Counted from the stretch's first letter, positions 28,443-37,594 are shown. The stretch is 64,000 bases of DNA from HKST-UBA178 sp965223815 (GCA_965223815.1 CBDCXO010000001.1:1-64000), one strand, 5' to 3'. The notes: a model not told the origin generated them from the sequence alone. Made by a program: numbers and translations.

Positions 28443-28994
28443 ATGATTAAAATACTTTCATTGCTGGTACTTATGTTGAGCTTTTTCTTTTCTCCTGCAA
28501 GTGCAATTGATAATCCAGTTAAAAATATTGAACTCAGAATTGAAAAAATTTTGGAATCAGGAAGTGTTTTAGTAACGATCAACAATACCTCGAAACTTCC
28601 AATTAGGATGTGGATGGATTCAAATAGCTGGGGTGCCGCACGATGGCGTGTCTTGGTTGTTAGGAATGCGCGGCTTGAAACTTTTTTTCAATACCCTGAG
28701 CAGGGATTTACCAGAAATATACCGACGTTCATCGAGATTGCAGGGGAAGGACAGATAAATAAAACACTTGACCTTAATGCTGGGGAGTGGTGCTGGCTAG
28801 ATCAGTGTTCATTTTTTGGCGAGAAAGGAATTGGGGGGGAAATGATTAAATTCAATCCTAAAGACAGCATAATTGTTGTCTACGATGTACCGCGCACAGC
28901 TGAAGCTGCCAGTATGGGCGTGTGGTTTGGCGTTGCTGCTACGATGTATCAACCAATGAAAGAAAAAGATGAAATGAAGGCAGACTCGAATTAA
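28443..28994 (+). CDS. Putative immunity protein to the Rhs tip, exported
   Basis: A 183-residue protein with a signal peptide (IKILSLLVLMLSFFFSPASA) starting 4 bases after the rhs stop codon. It is AT-rich like the tip before it. The mature part includes VLVTINNTSKLPIRMWMDSN and YDVPRTAEAASMG, and I do not recognise a family. The position directly behind a toxin tip and the shared composition make it the likely cognate immunity protein. A periplasmic location would fit a toxin acting outside the cytoplasm. An identical copy lies at 38683-39234. Confidence 0.6.
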   Translation: MIKILSLLVLMLSFFFSPASAIDNPVKNIELRIEKILESGSVLVTINNTSKLPIRMWMDSNSWGAARWRVLVVRNARLETFFQYPEQGFTRNIPTFIEIAGEGQINKTLDLNAGEWCWLDQCSFFGEKGIGGEMIKFNPKDSIIVVYDVPRTAEAASMGVWFGVAATMYQPMKEKDEMKADSN

Positions 28995-29017
28995 ATGACC
29001 CCAGTTTAGTTATTGAG

Positions 29018-29182
29018 AAAAGGGGCCGCATCTATTTTTCACCTACGCAGATCCCAGCAGAGGCGTAGCCACGGGGGCCATTTACACATAACGTGGATTA
29101 TCCGAAGTGGCTGGATTGATGCGTGCAGCGGTCAGCCATTTGGGGGTTACCGGACGGATAATCCCACCCCATGTTATGTTAC
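29018..29182. repeat. Palindromic intergenic repeat, copy 1
   Basis: About 165 bp starting AAAAGGGGCCGCATCTATTT. Its inner part has arms ACATAACGTGGATTATCCG and CGGATAATCC...ATGTTATGT facing each other, with a second small stem (TGGCTG/CAGCCA) inside the loop. Five copies occur in the window, each directly after an immunity gene. It resembles a REP-like or MITE-like unit. Confidence 0.75.
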
Positions 29183-29213
29183 ACACCCCGGAAAAATGCA
29201 GTCCTCACCGAGT

Positions 29214-29343
29214 TAACCGAAAAAGTGCGTATAGGGCAAAAAACGGGATCTGACGGGTGCATCTGGAAAAACGGATTGCTAAGCTGCTGAGTGCGTAGGG
29301 GAAAGCCGAAAGTTAGCCTGAGATCGTCGTAGAGCCGATTTGT
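29214..29343 (+). repeat. Eroded leader repeat before an orphan Rhs tip
   Basis: About 130 bp aligning throughout with the leader at 37970-38101 (same TAAGCC-type units, same GTCGTA and GCCGA near the end). Here the reading frame is closed by TAG at 29330-29332 just before the rhs-core stretch. It looks like the right end of an older integrated unit. Confidence 0.6.
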
Positions 29344-29872
29344 TTACAACTACTTCAGAGATTACGATCCCGCCTCAGGTCGATACATACAGTCCGATCC
29401 CATTGGGTTGATAGCAGGGTTAAATATATATCGCTATGCATACAATAATCCACTGACTTGGATCGATGTTCTCGGGCTAGATGAAACCCGGTGGAATAAT
29501 ACTCATGGAGGAAGGAGTTGGACTAATGGTCCTACCAATGGAAATTGGGGTGGAGGCTGTTGGAGTGGTGGACAGTACTCATGTGGTAGTGCAGGAATGG
29601 GGAATAGGTTGCCAACTGATAGTGCGGATGAATGTTACCGTGATCACGATATATGTTACGGCACTTGTGCAAACATAACATGTGCTACCAAGAGGAAAAA
29701 TTGTGGGATATTGTGTGATCGCGAGTTAGTGAGATGCCTTTGGAAGTTAAGCGAAGACCCAAGAGCATGGCCACACCCACCGCGGTTCGGAACGGAGCAT
29801 GATTCCCGCAGATATCGAGGATGGGCGATAAGTTATTTTAGCCGGTCTTTTCTCAGCGGGCCGACACCTTAA
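29344..29872 (+). CDS. Orphan Rhs tip with phospholipase A2-like toxin domain
   Basis: It begins with the 28-bp rhs-core stretch and continues in frame through DPASGRYIQSDPIGL to AYNNPLTWIDVLGL, then a tip of about 135 residues. The tip carries PTDSADECYRDHDICYGTCA, the phospholipase A2 CxxxHDxC active-site block with calcium-loop-like residues before it and cysteines after it (CGILCDRELVRCL), and ends WAISYFSRSFLSGPTP. There is no ATG; the first possible start is TTG 29408. So it is a silent tip that could be expressed by recombination into the rhs gene. The next gene is a membrane protein that fits immunity to a lipase. Confidence 0.75.
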
Positions 29873-29908
29873 AAGTAGATTGCTTACTGCAATGGCTGAG
29901 TTGTAATT

Positions 29909-30235
29909 GTGAAAAATAGTTTTATTCCAAAATTGATAATGTGGCCACTGATGTTGGGTGGTTTGGTAACTAATCTAGTGCTGCTACAAGAGGTTATAGT
30001 ACCTCCGGACGCTACTGGTGTTGGCTCTGCACAGCAAGGGTTTGGTCTATTTCATGTTGTGGCGATTGTTGGGTTGCCTATATTTTTTGTTTCGGTAATA
30101 GTCATTGGTGCCATATTCCTGATGACCAATAATACGAAGACATTATCTTCAATTATAAAATTTGGCTATGGGCTTGGCGGTCTCGCAATATTTAACTGTA
30201 TTGCATCATTGGTCATATGTATGCTGGCCTTCTAG
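29909..30235 (+). CDS. Small membrane protein, putative immunity to the PLA2-like tip
   Basis: A 108-residue protein from GTG 29909 with three hydrophobic segments (LIMWPLMLGGLVTNLVLL at about 8-27; VVAIVGLPIFFVSVIVIGAI at about 48-70; GLGGLAIFNCIASLVICML at about 88-107). It follows the PLA2-like tip by 36 bases and shares its AT-rich composition. A membrane immunity protein is plausible against a phospholipase. No family is recognised. An identical copy lies at 40109-40435. Confidence 0.6.
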   Translation: MKNSFIPKLIMWPLMLGGLVTNLVLLQEVIVPPDATGVGSAQQGFGLFHVVAIVGLPIFFVSVIVIGAIFLMTNNTKTLSSIIKFGYGLGGLAIFNCIASLVICMLAF

Positions 30236-30238
30236 GAG

Positions 30239-30396
30239 AAAAGGGGCCACATCTATTTTCCGCAAACACCTATCCAGTAGAAGCGTAGCCGGGGCCATTT
30301 ACACATAACGTGGATTATCCGAAGTGGCTGGATTGATGCGTGCATCGGTCAGCCATTTGGGGGTCACCGGACGGATAATCCCCCACGTTATGTTAC
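30239..30396. repeat. Palindromic intergenic repeat, copy 2
   Basis: Same element as at 29018-29182, with the best-matched arms: ACATAACGTGGATTATCCG against CGGATAATCCCCCACGTTATGT. It begins AAAAGGGGCCACATCTATTT right after the membrane immunity gene. Confidence 0.75.
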
Positions 30397-30450
30397 TTGG
30401 CCCGTTGAAGGCTCGGTTGGAGAGAGTGTACATCGAGATAGCTCGCGTAG

Positions 30451-30476
30451 GGCGCAATAGCGAAGCATATTGCGCC
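30451..30476. repeat. Perfect 9-bp-stem hairpin
   Basis: GGCGCAATA and TATTGCGCC form a perfect stem around GCGAAGCA. It resembles the dispersed palindromic repeats common between genes in gammaproteobacteria. A second copy is at 40651-40676. Confidence 0.6.
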
Positions 30477-30689
30477 GAATTAACCAAATACCAGGTTTTG
30501 CTTTTTGCATGTCACCTGATTGCCGCTTAACAAAGCTTCGCTAACTGCTGCTCGATATCCTGCAGGCCGTTCTGATAGATCGACGGAAACCGGTCGATGG
30601 TCATCACCAACTCTTTAACCGCTGGTTCAATCCAGCTGATGGCCTCCAAGATCTGTTCATGCTGCTGCGGCAGATCCTGCCAATACCAG

Positions 30690-32047
30690 GATAACGTAAT
30701 ATTTCTTTCGCACATTTTTGAGGAGGTGGCCCCCGGTCTGTATAAACTGTAATCGCCAAAGAACAGTACAGACCAAAAAGGACCACCATGAAAAAAGATA
30801 CCACGAAACCACTGAGCAAGGTTATCCGCATCGATGAAGGAGAGATCCGGGGCCACCTGGATGAAATGGTCAGAGGTACAGTTGAAGAAACGCTGAATGC
30901 CTTGTTGGATGCAGAAGCAGACGAGATGTGCAACGCCCAGCGCTACGAACGTTCGCCAGACCGGATAGATACCCGTGCCGGTAGCTATAAGCGCACACTT
31001 CACACGAAGGCCGGTGAAGTTGAGATCAAAATGCCAAAGCTGCGCAAACAGACTTTTGAGACAGCGATCATCGAACGCTATCGGCGCAGAGATATTTCGA
31101 TCGAGGAAGCGATTGTTCAGATGTATCTGGCGGGAGTTTCCGTCCGTCGAGTAGAGGACGTCACTGAGGCACTTTGGGGAACACGGGTTTCTTCAGGTAC
31201 CGTTTCCAAGCTGAACCAAAAAGTCTACAAACACATTGAACGGTGGCGTACCCAAAAAATTGAAGGCGCCTGTGCCTACGTCTATTTGGACGGTATCGTA
31301 CTAAAACGCAGCTGGGGCGGCGAGGTGAAAAACGTCTCAATCTTGGCTGCGATCGGCGTTGACCAGAGTGGATACCGGCGTATTCTGGGAGTTGCAGAGG
31401 GCCATAAGGAGGATAAGTCAGGCTGGATGGGATTCCTCAAATACCTGAAGGATCGTGGTCTAAAGGGCGTCAGATTAGTCATTTCCGATGCCTGCCTGGG
31501 TCTGAAGGAATCGCTTGCAGAGGTGTTTCCGGAAGCAGACTGGCAGAGATGCGCGGTTCATTTCTATCGTAATGTGTTTTCCCATGTGCCTAGCACTAGA
31601 GTGCGTGAGGTGGCTGCCATGCTCAAGGCGATTCATGCACAGGAGAATCGAGCAGCTGCCCAATCGAAAGCAGCTGATGTTGTGGCGAACTTGAAGACGA
31701 TGAAATTGAGAGCGGCCGCTGAGCTAGTGGAAAGTGCGATCGATGAGACGCTGACATTTTTTGCTTATCCGCCACAGCACTGGCTCAAATTGAAAACAAA
31801 CAATCCGATGGAGCGACTACTCAAGGAAGCCAGGCGACGGACGAAAGTCGTTGGTGCTTTTCCAGATGGTCATTCCGCATTGATGCTTGTAGCCGCTCGA
31901 CTAAGGTATGTTTCCGCTACCACGTGGGGCACCCGTAAGTATATGAACATGAGGCTGCTCGAAGAGATGGATAAAGACAAAGATTACTCGGTAGCATGAC
32001 GAATGACCGGAGCCACCGCCAAAAAAAGCGAAAGATTCTTTACACTA
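30690..32047 (+). mobile_element. IS256-family insertion sequence, 1358 bp, copy 1
   Basis: Bounded by the 10-bp direct repeat CCAATACCAG (30680-30689 and 32048-32057), present once at the empty site in copy B. The terminal inverted repeats are imperfect: CTTTCGCACATTTTTGAGGA on the left against CTTTCGCTTTTTTTGGCGGT on the complement of the right. One transposase gene fills it. IS256 elements usually make 8-9 bp duplications, so one or two of the ten bases may be chance. Confidence 0.93.
30788..31999 (+). CDS. IS256-family transposase
   Basis: A 403-residue DDE transposase of the Mutator/IS256 group. The catalytic residues are read as Asp168 (AYVYLDGIVLKRSWGG), Asp234 (VRLVISDACLGLKES) and Glu342 (LKTNNPMERLLKEARRR), with the zinc-related CAVHFYRN block between. 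ATG 30788 has AAAGGACCACC just upstream. It is complete and identical to the copy at 49810-51021, so the element may be active. Confidence 0.95.
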   Translation: MKKDTTKPLSKVIRIDEGEIRGHLDEMVRGTVEETLNALLDAEADEMCNAQRYERSPDRIDTRAGSYKRTLHTKAGEVEIKMPKLRKQTFETAIIERYRRRDISIEEAIVQMYLAGVSVRRVEDVTEALWGTRVSSGTVSKLNQKVYKHIERWRTQKIEGACAYVYLDGIVLKRSWGGEVKNVSILAAIGVDQSGYRRILGVAEGHKEDKSGWMGFLKYLKDRGLKGVRLVISDACLGLKESLAEVFPEADWQRCAVHFYRNVFSHVPSTRVREVAAMLKAIHAQENRAAAQSKAADVVANLKTMKLRAAAELVESAIDETLTFFAYPPQHWLKLKTNNPMERLLKEARRRTKVVGAFPDGHSALMLVAARLRYVSATTWGTRKYMNMRLLEEMDKDKDYSVA

Positions 32048-32623
32048 CCAATACCAGATCGGCTCATGATGAAAGATGCGGTTACGCAGTCGCCGGATTT
32101 TATTGAACCGCCGGGATAGCTCCCGCCGGGTACGGATCTTCTTCGGCATGTATGGGAAGGCTGCCTTGATCAGCTGGTGCCAAAGCACCTGCTCATAGCG
32201 TTTGTCCATCAGGCTGGTCCAGAACCCGAAGTTCAGTTCGGCAATGATCCGTCCTGGATCCAGCGCTTTATGCTGCCGGGTCAATATCTCTTTGGCCTTA
32301 TCCAGTGCGCCAACATCTTTGGGATGAATGATATGATGGTTGTTATACCAGTCATCCCGTCCAAAATGGCGGCAGCTGGCGCTGTGAATGCTGTTGCGCA
32401 AGGCAACTTCGAGGATCTGCAGGACTGGATACAGGCTCTCGCTCAAGGCCATGTTCCAGGCGTAGTGGCTGAACAGGTTGCGGTTACCGTCTTTTGCCAG
32501 CCGTTGCCGGTAGGCGGCAAGCCGTTCCGTTGAGAGTGCCCGTATGAGTTTGGCGGCGAAATCCGCTTGCATTTATCGCTGTCCGATCCTATTGTATAGA
32601 TACAGCCCCCGGATAATTCCTCT

Positions 32624-32660
32624 CCTGGTTTTCGGATCAGTGATGAAACCGGGGTTTTTT
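32624..32660 (+). terminator. Possible terminator between the abi and xre genes
   Basis: CCTGGTTTTC pairs imperfectly with GAAACCGGGG across about 17 bases, followed by TTTTTT on the plus strand. No plus-strand gene ends nearby, so it may insulate the following operon from read-through. Copy B has the same sequence at 41456-41492. Confidence 0.4.
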
Positions 32661-32766
32661 ATTGCCTACCGTTTATTTCCTTTAACCGCTTAGCCCGCAT
32701 AGGCCGAGAAAGCGTTAGCGTATCTCGACATTCGTATGAGATGCGGGGCTTGATTGCTTTTCTACA

Positions 32767-33111
32767 TTATCCCACCTTGTTCGCCACCAACTGATTAGCG
32801 GTGTGTTTTAGGATCATGCCGTCAATCAGCGATTGAATGGTGCGTTGATCTTCTTCGGACATCTGTGCTACGGCCTCAAACTTTAGTTGTAGGCTGTTGG
32901 GTAAATCGCGTTCTCCCTCTTCAAAAATCAGCCAATCCGTCGTGACATGGAAAGCCGTAGCGATCTTTTTAAGTATCTCAATGGATGGCTGCGCCTGTCC
33001 GGCCTCATAGCGCTTCACCTGGGTGATGTGCATACCCACCTTATCGGCTATCTCTTGCTGGGTCAGCTTGTACTCTTTACGAAGCTGAGTAAATCGTTTG
33101 GGGAAACTCAT
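32767..33111 (-). CDS. Xre-family transcriptional regulator (copy A)
   Basis: A 114-residue protein with an N-terminal helix-turn-helix of the cI/Xre type: FTQLRKEYKLTQQEIADKVG, then ITQVKRYEAGQAQPSIEILK, followed by a tail predicted to be helical (AQMSEEDQRTIQSLIDGMIL). ATG 33111 is chosen; an in-frame GTG at 33123 is possible. It is transcribed away from the primase gene, with the shared control region between them. By analogy with satellite and prophage immunity regulators it probably represses the primase-integrase operon; this is inferred from layout. Confidence 0.85.
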   Translation of the reverse strand: MSFPKRFTQLRKEYKLTQQEIADKVGMHITQVKRYEAGQAQPSIEILKKIATAFHVTTDWLIFEEGERDLPNSLQLKFEAVAQMSEEDQRTIQSLIDGMILKHTANQLVANKVG

Positions 33112-33115
33112 CGCG

Positions 33116-33137
33116 ATAAACACCAGTAACTGTTTAT
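33116..33137. promoter_or_regulatory. Inverted repeat, likely operator of the Xre regulator (copy A)
   Basis: ATAAACA (33116-33122) and TGTTTAT (33131-33137) are perfect inverted repeats separated by eight bases, overlapping the start of the xre gene. A dimeric Xre repressor would fit. Copy B is at 41948-41969. Confidence 0.5.
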
Positions 33138-33168
33138 TTATGATTATCTCCTGTGGTTCTGAAGAGGG

Positions 33169-33199
33169 TTGACAAAAGTATCTGAATAGAGCCTATAAT
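33169..33199 (+). promoter_or_regulatory. Promoter of the primase-integrase operon (copy A)
   Basis: Consensus TTGACA (33169-33174) and consensus TATAAT (33194-33199) with a 19-bp spacer, 58 bases before the primase ATG. The boxes are perfect but the spacer is long, which suggests a promoter that needs or resists a regulator. Copy B is at 42001-42031. Confidence 0.6.
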
Positions 33200-33256
33200 A
33201 ATATCCATAGAGATCCTTGACAAGGTTCTAAGTAGATCGCTTTGGAGAAATCACCG

Positions 33257-36200
33257 ATGGCTCGCATCCCACAGGAACAGATCGACCGCCTAAAACAGAA
33301 AATCTCCCTCCAACGCCTAGCCGAAGGGGTGGGGATCACCTTGAAGCGCCACGGCGCAGACCTGATCGGGCTGTGTCCCTTCCACGACGACAAGGAACCC
33401 TCACTGGTGATCAGCCCGAAGAACAACCTCTGGCACTGCCTCGGTGCCTGCCAGGCCGGTGGCTCGGTGATCGATTGGGTGATGAAGAGTGAGGGGGTGA
33501 GCTTCCGCCATGCGGTGGAACTGTTACAAGCCGACTACCAGCCTTTAGCTGCCGATCCCGTGAAACGCTCCACGGTGCAGAAGCTGCCGACGACACTGGA
33601 GAAGAGCGCCGAGGACGCCAAGCTACTGCGCCAGGTGATCGACTACTACCACGAGACCCTGAAACAGTCTCCAGATGCGCTGGCCTATCTGGAGAAACGA
33701 GGGCTTGCCGATAGTGAAGCCATTGACCGCTTCAAGCTGGGCTTTGCCAATCGGACCTTAGGTTACCGGCTGCCGGCGAAGAACCGCAAGGAGGGGGCTG
33801 CAATCCGGGGCCAGTTGCAGCGACTTGGCTTGTATCGTTCATCCGGCCATGAACACTTCACCGGCTCCCTGGTGATCCCGGTAATCGACGAGACCGGCCA
33901 GGTGCTGGAAGCGTATGGCCGCAAGATCAACGACAACCTGAGAAAGGGAACGCCGCTGCACCTCTACCTGCCGGGGCCGCATCAAGGCATCTGGAATGCA
34001 GAAGCCTTGCAGGCCTCCAAAGAAATCATCCTCGCTGAATCCTTGATCGATGCGCTGACCTTCTGGTGTGCAGGCTTCCGCAATGTCACGGCCAGCTACG
34101 GCATCGAGGGCTTTACTGCCGACCACCTGGCCGACCTCAAGGAACACGGCACCGAACGGGTGCTGATTGCCTACGACCGAGACGCGGCGGGAGAAAAGGC
34201 CGCTTCCGCTTTAGCCGCCAAACTAATCGCCGAAGGCATCGACGCCTACCGCATCCAGTTCCCCAAGGGGATGGATGCCAACGAATACGCGCTGCAAGTG
34301 AAACCGGCCAGCAAGAGCCTAGGCATGGTAATCCGTAGCGCTGTCTGGTTGGGGAAAGGCAAGGCCAAGCCTGTGACCACCGAAGCGATGAGCCATGAAG
34401 CCATGTCCACGCCGACCGCTGAACCTGAATTCTCACCGGTCTTTGATACGGCACCGGAACCCACCCCTCCTTTAGCCGCTAAAGAAGAAACCACCAAGTC
34501 CTTGCCCGCCGCCGTGGTGCCGCCATCCCCAGCACCAACGGTGGTTGCCGACGTGAAAGACAACGAGATCATCATCGCCCTGGGCGACCGGCGTTACCGC
34601 ATCCGAGGTCTGGAAAAGAACCTGGCCTACGATATCATGAAGGTGAACCTGCTGGTCTCGCGTCCAGCCTTCGATGGCGCCGGGGAGTCCATCCACGTCG
34701 ATACCTTCGACCTGTATCAGCAACGCCCGCGCGGTGCCTTCATTAAACAGGCCGCCGTCGAGTTAAGCGTGAAAGAAAACGTGGTAAAAGCCGACCTCGG
34801 CAAGCTGCTGTTGAAATGTGAGGCGCTGCAAGCGGCCCACATTGAGGCGGCACAGGCCCCGAAAGAGAGCACCGTCACCCTGGGCGACGAGGAAACCAAG
34901 GCCGCCCTTGAGCTGTTGAAAGCCCCCGATCTGCTGGCGCGTATCCAGAATGACTTCACCCGCTGCGGCGTGATCGGTGAAGACGTGAACAAGTTGGTCG
35001 GTTACCTGGCGGTGGTCTCGCGCAAGCTGGACAGCCCGCTGGCCATCACCATCCAGAGCACCAGCGCCGCCGGAAAATCCTCTCTAATGGATGCCGTGCT
35101 CGCCTTCATGCCCGATGAAGACCGCATCAAATACAGCGCCATGACCGGCCAGAGCCTGTTCTACATGGGCGAGACTGATCTACAACACAAGGTCTTGGCC
35201 ATCGTCGAAGAAGAAGGGGCGTCCAATGCCGCCTATGCCCTCAAGCTGCTGCAATCCGAAGGCGAACTGACCATCGCCAGCACCGGCAAGGACCCCATCA
35301 CCGGCGAACTCAAGACCCAGGACTACCAGGTCAAAGGCCCGGTGATGATCATGCTGACCACCACGGCCATCGACATCGATGAAGAACTGTTAAACCGCTG
35401 CATCGTGCTCAGTATCGATGAAGGCCGGGAGCAGACCCAGGCGATCCACGCCATACAGCGCAACAAGCGTACCCTGGCGGGACTGATGGCCAAGGCGGAT
35501 CGGGAATCCATCCTGACCCTGCACCAGAACGCGCAACGGCTGTTGCAGCCGTTGGCGGTGATGAATCCATACGCCAAATACCTGACCTTCGTCGATGACC
35601 GTACCCGCACCCGGCGCGATCATGAAAAGTACCTGACCCTGATCGACACCCTGGCGCTGCTGCACCAGCATCAACGGCCCATCAAAACCATCGACCATAA
35701 CGGTCAGGCGATCCGCTATGTGGAAGTGACGTTGGAGGACATCGAGACCGCCAACCGGCTGGCCCATGAAGCGCTGGGCCGCACCTTGGACGAGCTGCCG
35801 CCGCAGACCCGCAAGCTGCTGGCGCATATCCGCGAGATGGTTACCCAGCAGTGCCAGACGCAGGCAATGGTGCAGAAAGATCACCGCTTTAGCCGCCGGG
35901 ACATCCGCGCCCATACCGGCTGGAGTGACGGTCAGTTGAAAATCCACTGTCGCCGCCTGACCGAGCTGGAATACCTGCTGGTGCATCGAGGCGGGCGCGG
36001 CCAGTGTATCGAATACGAGCTGTTGTATGACGGCCAGAACGACGAACGGCCGCACCTGATGGGTCTGATCGATGTGGAGACATTACGAGCCGTTCCTTCG
36101 CATCCCTGGGACCACGGCACTAGTGCATCCTGCACGTCGTACGACGTGGAAAAGGCAGGGGTAAAACCGCAAAAGACAGCCCCAAGTCAGGGCCAAGATA

Positions 36201-36373
36201 GGCCCAAGTCAGGCCCAAGTCAGGGTGGCAAAAATGGCCGCAAACCCAGTAACTACAAGGCTTCCGGCGATCTGGATGGAGAAGAGGCTGAAAAAGCACT
36301 GATCCTGCCCAAACGCGGGAACGGATCGTATCCTAGTCATGGCCCGGCCATGTCAGCGAAGACCGCCGACTGA
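33257..36373 (+). CDS. Primase-ATPase fusion of a mobile element (copy A)
   Basis: A 1038-residue protein. The N-terminal CHC2 zinc finger has Cys40, His43, Cys61 and Cys65 in GLCPFHDDKEPSL and LWHCLGACQAGGSVIDW. A Toprim domain follows at about 255-320 (ILAESLIDALTFW; VLIAYDRDAAGEKAA). A proline-rich linker lies around 375-430. The C-terminal half holds an ATPase with Walker A STSAAGKSS (Lys607) and a likely Walker B in KVLAIVEEEG, then MLTTTAIDIDEELLNRC. This combines DnaG-type priming and a helicase-like motor, as in phage satellites and replicating integrative elements. ATG 33257 is preceded by GGAG. The stop overlaps the integrase start (TGATG). Confidence 0.85.
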   Translation: MARIPQEQIDRLKQKISLQRLAEGVGITLKRHGADLIGLCPFHDDKEPSLVISPKNNLWHCLGACQAGGSVIDWVMKSEGVSFRHAVELLQADYQPLAADPVKRSTVQKLPTTLEKSAEDAKLLRQVIDYYHETLKQSPDALAYLEKRGLADSEAIDRFKLGFANRTLGYRLPAKNRKEGAAIRGQLQRLGLYRSSGHEHFTGSLVIPVIDETGQVLEAYGRKINDNLRKGTPLHLYLPGPHQGIWNAEALQASKEIILAESLIDALTFWCAGFRNVTASYGIEGFTADHLADLKEHGTERVLIAYDRDAAGEKAASALAAKLIAEGIDAYRIQFPKGMDANEYALQVKPASKSLGMVIRSAVWLGKGKAKPVTTEAMSHEAMSTPTAEPEFSPVFDTAPEPTPPLAAKEETTKSLPAAVVPPSPAPTVVADVKDNEIIIALGDRRYRIRGLEKNLAYDIMKVNLLVSRPAFDGAGESIHVDTFDLYQQRPRGAFIKQAAVELSVKENVVKADLGKLLLKCEALQAAHIEAAQAPKESTVTLGDEETKAALELLKAPDLLARIQNDFTRCGVIGEDVNKLVGYLAVVSRKLDSPLAITIQSTSAAGKSSLMDAVLAFMPDEDRIKYSAMTGQSLFYMGETDLQHKVLAIVEEEGASNAAYALKLLQSEGELTIASTGKDPITGELKTQDYQVKGPVMIMLTTTAIDIDEELLNRCIVLSIDEGREQTQAIHAIQRNKRTLAGLMAKADRESILTLHQNAQRLLQPLAVMNPYAKYLTFVDDRTRTRRDHEKYLTLIDTLALLHQHQRPIKTIDHNGQAIRYVEVTLEDIETANRLAHEALGRTLDELPPQTRKLLAHIREMVTQQCQTQAMVQKDHRFSRRDIRAHTGWSDGQLKIHCRRLTELEYLLVHRGGRGQCIEYELLYDGQNDERPHLMGLIDVETLRAVPSHPWDHGTSASCTSYDVEKAGVKPQKTAPSQGQDRPKSGPSQGGKNGRKPSNYKASGDLDGEEAEKALILPKRGNGSYPSHGPAMSAKTAD

Positions 36374-37425
36374 TGGCCCGCAAGCGACGCCAGGCGGCAA
36401 CGCCCAAGCCTGACCTGCGCCCCATCGACCACGCCGTACAGGGAAGTACCAGTGTCGCGGGAGGACGGGAGTCCGGAGCGGCCAACGGCATGACGCCGTA
36501 TCTAAACCGCTTCCTGGAGTGGTCCGCCGCCGTGGGCTTGAGTCCGAGAACCGTGGACATCCGCCAGCGCATGTTGAAGCGCTTTATCCACTGGTGCGAC
36601 GAACGCGGACTCGATAGACCCCAGGACATTACCCGCCCGATCCTGGAGCGCTACCGCCGCTATCTCTTCCACTACCGCAAGAGCAACGGTGAGCCGATCA
36701 GCTTCGCCACCCAGCAACAACGCCTGGTGCCGATCAAAACCTTCTTCAAATGGCTGACCAAAGAGAACTACATCCTCTACAACCCGGCCAGTGAGATGGA
36801 GTTGCCCCGTGTTCATCGGCGCTTGCCGAAATACCTCCTGACCCATGAAGAGGTGGAGCGGATCGTCAACCAGACGATGTTGCACGGTGACCTTGGAGTA
36901 AGAGACCGGGCCATCATCGAGACCTTGTACAGCACCGGTATCCGGCGCATGGAACTGGTCAGCCTGAAACTCTACGACGTGGACACGCGAAACGGCACGC
37001 TGATGGTGCGAGAGGGCAAGGGCAAGAAGGACCGTATGGTGCCGCTGGGACAACGCGCCTGCACCTGGATCGGCAAATACACCGACGAGGTGCGCCCCGG
37101 CCTGGTGATCGAACCGGACGACGGCACCCTGTTCCTGCACGAATACGGCGAAGCCTTCCACAAGAACCGGCTCAGTGATCTGGTGAAGAAGTACATCGAG
37201 CAGGCGGGGATCGGCAAACCCGGCGCCTGCCACATCTTCCGCCACACCATGGCGACCCTGATGCTGGACAACGGCGCGGACATTAGACACATCCAGGCGA
37301 TGCTGGGGCACAGCCAGTTATCGACGACCGAGATCTACACGCAGGTGTCGATCAAGAAACTGAAAGAGATCCACGCAATAACGCATCCAGCGGACAGACA
37401 AAAGCCCTCGGACACGACGGAGTAG
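36373..37425 (+). CDS. Tyrosine recombinase/integrase (copy A)
   Basis: A 350-residue XerC/D-like recombinase. A SAM-like N-terminal DNA-binding domain is at about 40-140 (LNRFLEWSAAVGLSPRTVDI). The catalytic set is complete: Arg191 (YSTGIRRMELVSL), Lys in EGKGKKDRMVPLG (about 216-219), His287 and Arg290 (HIFRHTMATLMLDNG), His313 (AMLGHSQLSTTEIYTQ) and nucleophile Tyr322. It is translationally coupled to the primase gene. It lies about 0.7 kb from the 28-bp junction at 38102, as integrases usually lie next to their attachment site. An identical copy is at 45205-46257. Confidence 0.93.
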   Translation: MARKRRQAATPKPDLRPIDHAVQGSTSVAGGRESGAANGMTPYLNRFLEWSAAVGLSPRTVDIRQRMLKRFIHWCDERGLDRPQDITRPILERYRRYLFHYRKSNGEPISFATQQQRLVPIKTFFKWLTKENYILYNPASEMELPRVHRRLPKYLLTHEEVERIVNQTMLHGDLGVRDRAIIETLYSTGIRRMELVSLKLYDVDTRNGTLMVREGKGKKDRMVPLGQRACTWIGKYTDEVRPGLVIEPDDGTLFLHEYGEAFHKNRLSDLVKKYIEQAGIGKPGACHIFRHTMATLMLDNGADIRHIQAMLGHSQLSTTEIYTQVSIKKLKEIHAITHPADRQKPSDTTE

Positions 37426-37533
37426 ACGAACAGCGCGAAGGCTAGCGGATCGGTGGAAAGAAGTCTTCCTGTGCATGCGGGCGATGCTGAGGGTCTGCAT
37501 GTCCAAAAAAAGCTTCCGCGTCCTGCTCACGCC

Positions 37534-37557
37534 CTCACCTACATCCTTGTAGGCGAG
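37534..37557. repeat. Hairpin in the integrase to small-gene interval (copy A)
   Basis: CTCACCTACA and TGTAGGCGAG form a ten-position stem with one mismatch around TCCT, 38 bases before the start of the small gene. It may control translation or be a recombinase-related site. Copy B is at 46366-46389. Confidence 0.4.
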
Positions 37558-37594
37558 CCTTTCTGGGCTGTAACCAGCCAGAGGAGAAAACACC

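Larger units (their letters stand above)
30527..32572 (-). pseudogene. Abi-family HEPN protein gene disrupted by an IS256-family element (copy A)
   Basis: The N-terminal part runs from ATG 32572 to the insertion at 32057, and the C-terminal part is at 30527-30689. The IS splits the codons after HHEPIWYW. Removing 30690-32047 and one 10-bp target copy restores exactly the 225-residue protein found intact at 40727-41404. The break lies just after the HEPN catalytic motif RNRIFHH, so a truncated product would keep the motif but lose the last helices. Probably inactive. Confidence 0.88.

Noticed and set aside
29018..29182. The palindromic repeats as integron attC sites
   Set aside because: The arms pair like an attC hairpin, but the ends do not fit the RYYYAAC/GTTRRRY core sites and no IntI-type integrase is present.
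30527..30690. A separate small gene at the left edge of IS copy 1
   Set aside because: The frame running from 31003 into this region is a hybrid of antisense transposase and the C-terminal end of the abi gene; copy B shows the true gene.
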